Shown one piece after another: positions 63,592 to 64,000 of a stretch of 64,000 nucleotides of DNA (position 1 is its first letter; each line of letters starts with the position of its first letter). A program made the translations under genes and the position numbers. The notes under the pieces are model-generated. The model saw only the letters and a program-made list of their open reading frames with translations. It was not told where the DNA came from and made no database searches. Origin of the DNA: Alloprevotella tannerae ATCC 51259 (lineage in GTDB: Bacteria; Bacteroidota; Bacteroidia; Bacteroidales; Bacteroidaceae); contig NZ_GG700643.1 in NCBI RefSeq assembly GCF_000159995.1, forward strand, positions 861,195-925,194, given 5' to 3'.

Positions 63592-63846
63592 CTAAAACTC
63601 TGCTATTAACAATCTGTGCTTCATCGGCTCACCATTCGATAGTCTGCGATGGGTGAGCCAAAAGTGAGTGCGTCCATACCCATAGGCAAAGAAGTTGTCA
63701 AGTTCCGTTTCTTCGGCTATCTGTTTAATGGCTGTTCTTAACACTTCCTTGTTATCGGATAGGGTTATTGCATTGATAACCCTAATGAGGATATGGGGTA
63801 TTTCGTCTGCCCAGTTACATACGAAGCTTTCTATTTCTACTTTCAT
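63592..63846 (-). CDS. small conserved hypothetical protein
   Basis: An 84-residue soluble protein from ATG 63846. The longer frame up to 63972 would overlap the preceding gene out of frame, so the shorter start is preferred. It contains SFVCNWADEIPHILIRVINA and DNFFAYGYGRTHFWLTHRRL; no domain recognised. It stands 4 nt before the 74-residue gene, so the two are co-transcribed. Confidence 0.55.
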   Translation of the reverse strand: MKVEIESFVCNWADEIPHILIRVINAITLSDNKEVLRTAIKQIAEETELDNFFAYGYGRTHFWLTHRRLSNGEPMKHRLLIAEF

Positions 63847-63878
63847 TGCTGTGATAATTTGGTGGTTTATATTTTTCT

Positions 63879-64000
63879 TTATGCTGTTGCCTTCATTCTT
63901 TGGCGTATAAGTCTGCTGTTGGCATTGACAAGGTTTACTGTCTGCTCGTGGTATTCCGTATTCTTGTTGCATACTCCACGACTTTGCACCACTTCCAAAG
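63879..64000 (-). CDS. partial hypothetical protein at the right edge
   Basis: The last 39 codons of a reverse-strand gene that continues past the window: LEVVQSRGVCNKNTEYHEQT, VNLVNANSRLIRQRMKATA, stop at 63879. It is basic and helical at the end. No family recognised. It is placed 32 nt before the 84-residue gene, in the same direction, which suggests one operon. Confidence 0.45.
   Translation of the reverse strand, partial: LEVVQSRGVCNKNTEYHEQTVNLVNANSRLIRQRMKATA

Overview
The window reads as a chromosome segment of a Bacteroidales bacterium, most likely a Porphyromonas-like species. The evidence is a RagA/RagB-type SusC/SusD pair, repeated use of the Bacteroidetes promoter pattern TTTG - about 19-20 nt - TAnnTTTG, weak Shine-Dalgarno sites, many lipoboxes, and secreted proteins ending in type IX secretion (T9SS)-like sorting domains. 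No tRNA, rRNA or CRISPR array was seen. The genus is an inference.

Layout. (1) 1-11.3 kb is ordinary chromosome: the end of a DUF1634 membrane protein, a SusC/SusD/lipoprotein nutrient-uptake operon with a clear terminator, a reverse-strand glycosyltransferase, a 1.1 kb non-coding stretch with short repeats, then an N-acetylmuramoyl-L-alanine amidase and an MCE/MlaD protein. (2) 11.5-17.4 kb is a decayed accessory zone: two immunity-like genes without a toxin, a 56-residue lipoprotein missed by length filters, a broken adhesin, an LRR surface protein, a fossil of a second traG, a WG-repeat lipoprotein, another pseudogene, several strong perfect hairpins, and a possible small RNA with its own promoter and terminator. 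(3) From about 17.5 kb to beyond the right edge lies a CTnDOT-like integrative conjugative element (ICE).

Inside the ICE: a left replication module (HTH protein, toprim/RecA-like primase-helicase, excisionase-like HTH); an AbiF-type HEPN protein preceded by a structured leader that is a candidate abiF RNA; a 2,114-residue methylase-helicase, a type IA topoisomerase and a frameshifted DUF3945 protein on the reverse strand; a cargo block (TetR plus KAS III with its own promoter and operator, a T9SS-type legumain-like C13 peptidase, and four tandem LRR_5 surface proteins that arose by duplication of a two-gene block); mobC-mobB-mobA with a likely oriT region; and a nearly complete tra operon (traA to traQ, without a traP primase or an obvious traH) ending in a lysozyme.

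Directly after the transfer operon is the most notable item: a decayed Hcp/TssD gene, then 4 nt later an intact metallopeptidase of LAS type, then, overlapping by ATGA, a small exported protein. This looks like a type VI secretion effector-immunity cassette carried by the ICE, with no T6SS machinery in view. A 101-bp MITE-like element with perfect 15-bp terminal repeats then abuts, and apparently truncates, an NYN-domain gene. No integrase lies in the window, so the ICE ends are unproven.
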